A stretch of DNA of 5,473 nt from Chloroflexota bacterium (GTDB lineage: Bacteria > Chloroflexota > Dehalococcoidia > JACPPY01): NCBI GenBank assembly GCA_016189825.1, contig JACPRR010000170.1, positions 1-5,473 of the forward strand, in the 5' to 3' direction. Under the pieces are notes generated by a model. It was given only the letters and a program-made list of their open reading frames with translations, made no database searches and was not told the origin of the DNA. The position numbers and the translations under genes are program-made. Shown piece after piece: positions 5,185-5,473 of the stretch. Position 1 is the first letter of the stretch, and every line of letters begins with the position of its first letter.

Positions 5185-5473
5185 TTATCCGCGCAGCGGG
5201 CGGGTGTGAATGCCGCACTCGCCGCCGCACTTGCTGGTGCCTACCCAGCGGCCGGCGCGTTCATTCGGGTCGTTGGTGATACGGGTGCACGGCCAGCATC
5301 CCAGGGAGCGGTACCCCTTTGCGTACAGCGGGTTCACATGCACGCCATTGAGCGCCAGGTACTGCCAGACCTCGCGTTCATGCCACAGCAGGATCGGGTT
5401 CAGCTTGAGCAGGTCCCTGTCCCGCTCCTCGATCTCGCGGTAGTCAGTCCGGGTTCGTCCTTCTGTGCAGCGC
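5185..5473 (-). CDS. cysH: APS/PAPS reductase, C-terminal part (cut by window end)
   Basis: The last 95 residues of a phosphoadenosine/adenosine phosphosulfate reductase family protein; the N terminus lies beyond the right edge. This cytosolic enzyme reduces APS or PAPS to sulfite. Visible parts, numbered from the fragment start, are LKLNPILLWHEREVW (22-36), typical of the end of the adenylyl-binding domain, GCWPCT with C59 and C62, ERAGRW (71-76), and the catalytic tail ECGIH with C86 (ECGLH in most homologues). The CxxC at 59-62 is the second half of the CC...CxxC set that binds a [4Fe-4S] cluster in APS-using reductases and is missing from E. coli CysH, so APS is the likelier substrate. 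The first CC pair is outside the window. An additional C82 sits 4 residues before the catalytic one. The stop TAA is at 5185-5187, and this is the first gene seen of the operon. Confidence 0.88.
   Translation of the reverse strand, partial: RCTEGRTRTDYREIEERDRDLLKLNPILLWHEREVWQYLALNGVHVNPLYAKGYRSLGCWPCTRITNDPNERAGRWVGTSKCGGECGIHTRPLRG

Noticed and set aside
1..5473. CRISPR array, tRNA or rRNA gene, insertion sequence or phage genes.
   Set aside because: No regularly spaced direct repeats, cloverleaf-like sequence, rRNA-like stretch, transposase or phage protein was seen on either strand.

Overview
The window is GC-rich bacterial DNA that is mostly a sulfur-assimilation locus. The strongest clues to the host are a CysM closely resembling the Mycobacterium tuberculosis O-phosphoserine-type cysteine synthase, a one-subunit siroheme/ferredoxin sulfite reductase, and a TusA-family protein with a CPxN rather than CPxP motif. 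Together they suggest an anaerobic or facultative environmental bacterium. Chloroflexota (Dehalococcoidia-like) is my best guess, but it is weakly supported; nothing in the window fixes the taxonomy.

Layout. The plus strand carries cysM (76-1026), a roughly 300-base gap rich in secondary structure, and an MFS permease (1325-2617). The minus strand carries a tight run of five genes, read from the right edge leftwards: the C-terminal part of cysH (5185-5473, cut by the window end), a 54-residue single-helix membrane protein (5006-5170), a TauE/SafE-family permease (3941-4981), a 330-residue siroheme/4Fe-4S sulfite reductase (2952-3944) and a TusA-like protein (2705-2962). Spacings along this run are 14 nt, 24 nt, a 4-nt ATGA overlap and an 11-nt overlap, which is what one operon looks like. 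It converges on the MFS gene across an 87-base gap.

How the genes fit together. CysH would reduce APS (or PAPS) to sulfite. The small sulfite reductase would take sulfite to sulfide. TusA could carry the product as a protein-bound persulfide. CysM would put the sulfur onto an activated serine. CysM keeps the arginine (R220) that marks O-phosphoserine-dependent enzymes. In M. tuberculosis that enzyme takes sulfur from a thiocarboxylated carrier protein, so a protein-bound sulfur relay instead of free sulfide is an attractive but unproven reading. TauE and the small membrane protein probably move a sulfur oxyanion or sulfite across the membrane. The MFS gene has no visible link to sulfur.

The 1027-1324 gap is unusually structured. 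It holds a hairpin at the cysM stop, a second 11-bp hairpin, a possible antisense gene remnant, a REP-like palindrome, and a perfect 9-bp inverted repeat directly in front of the MFS ribosome binding site.
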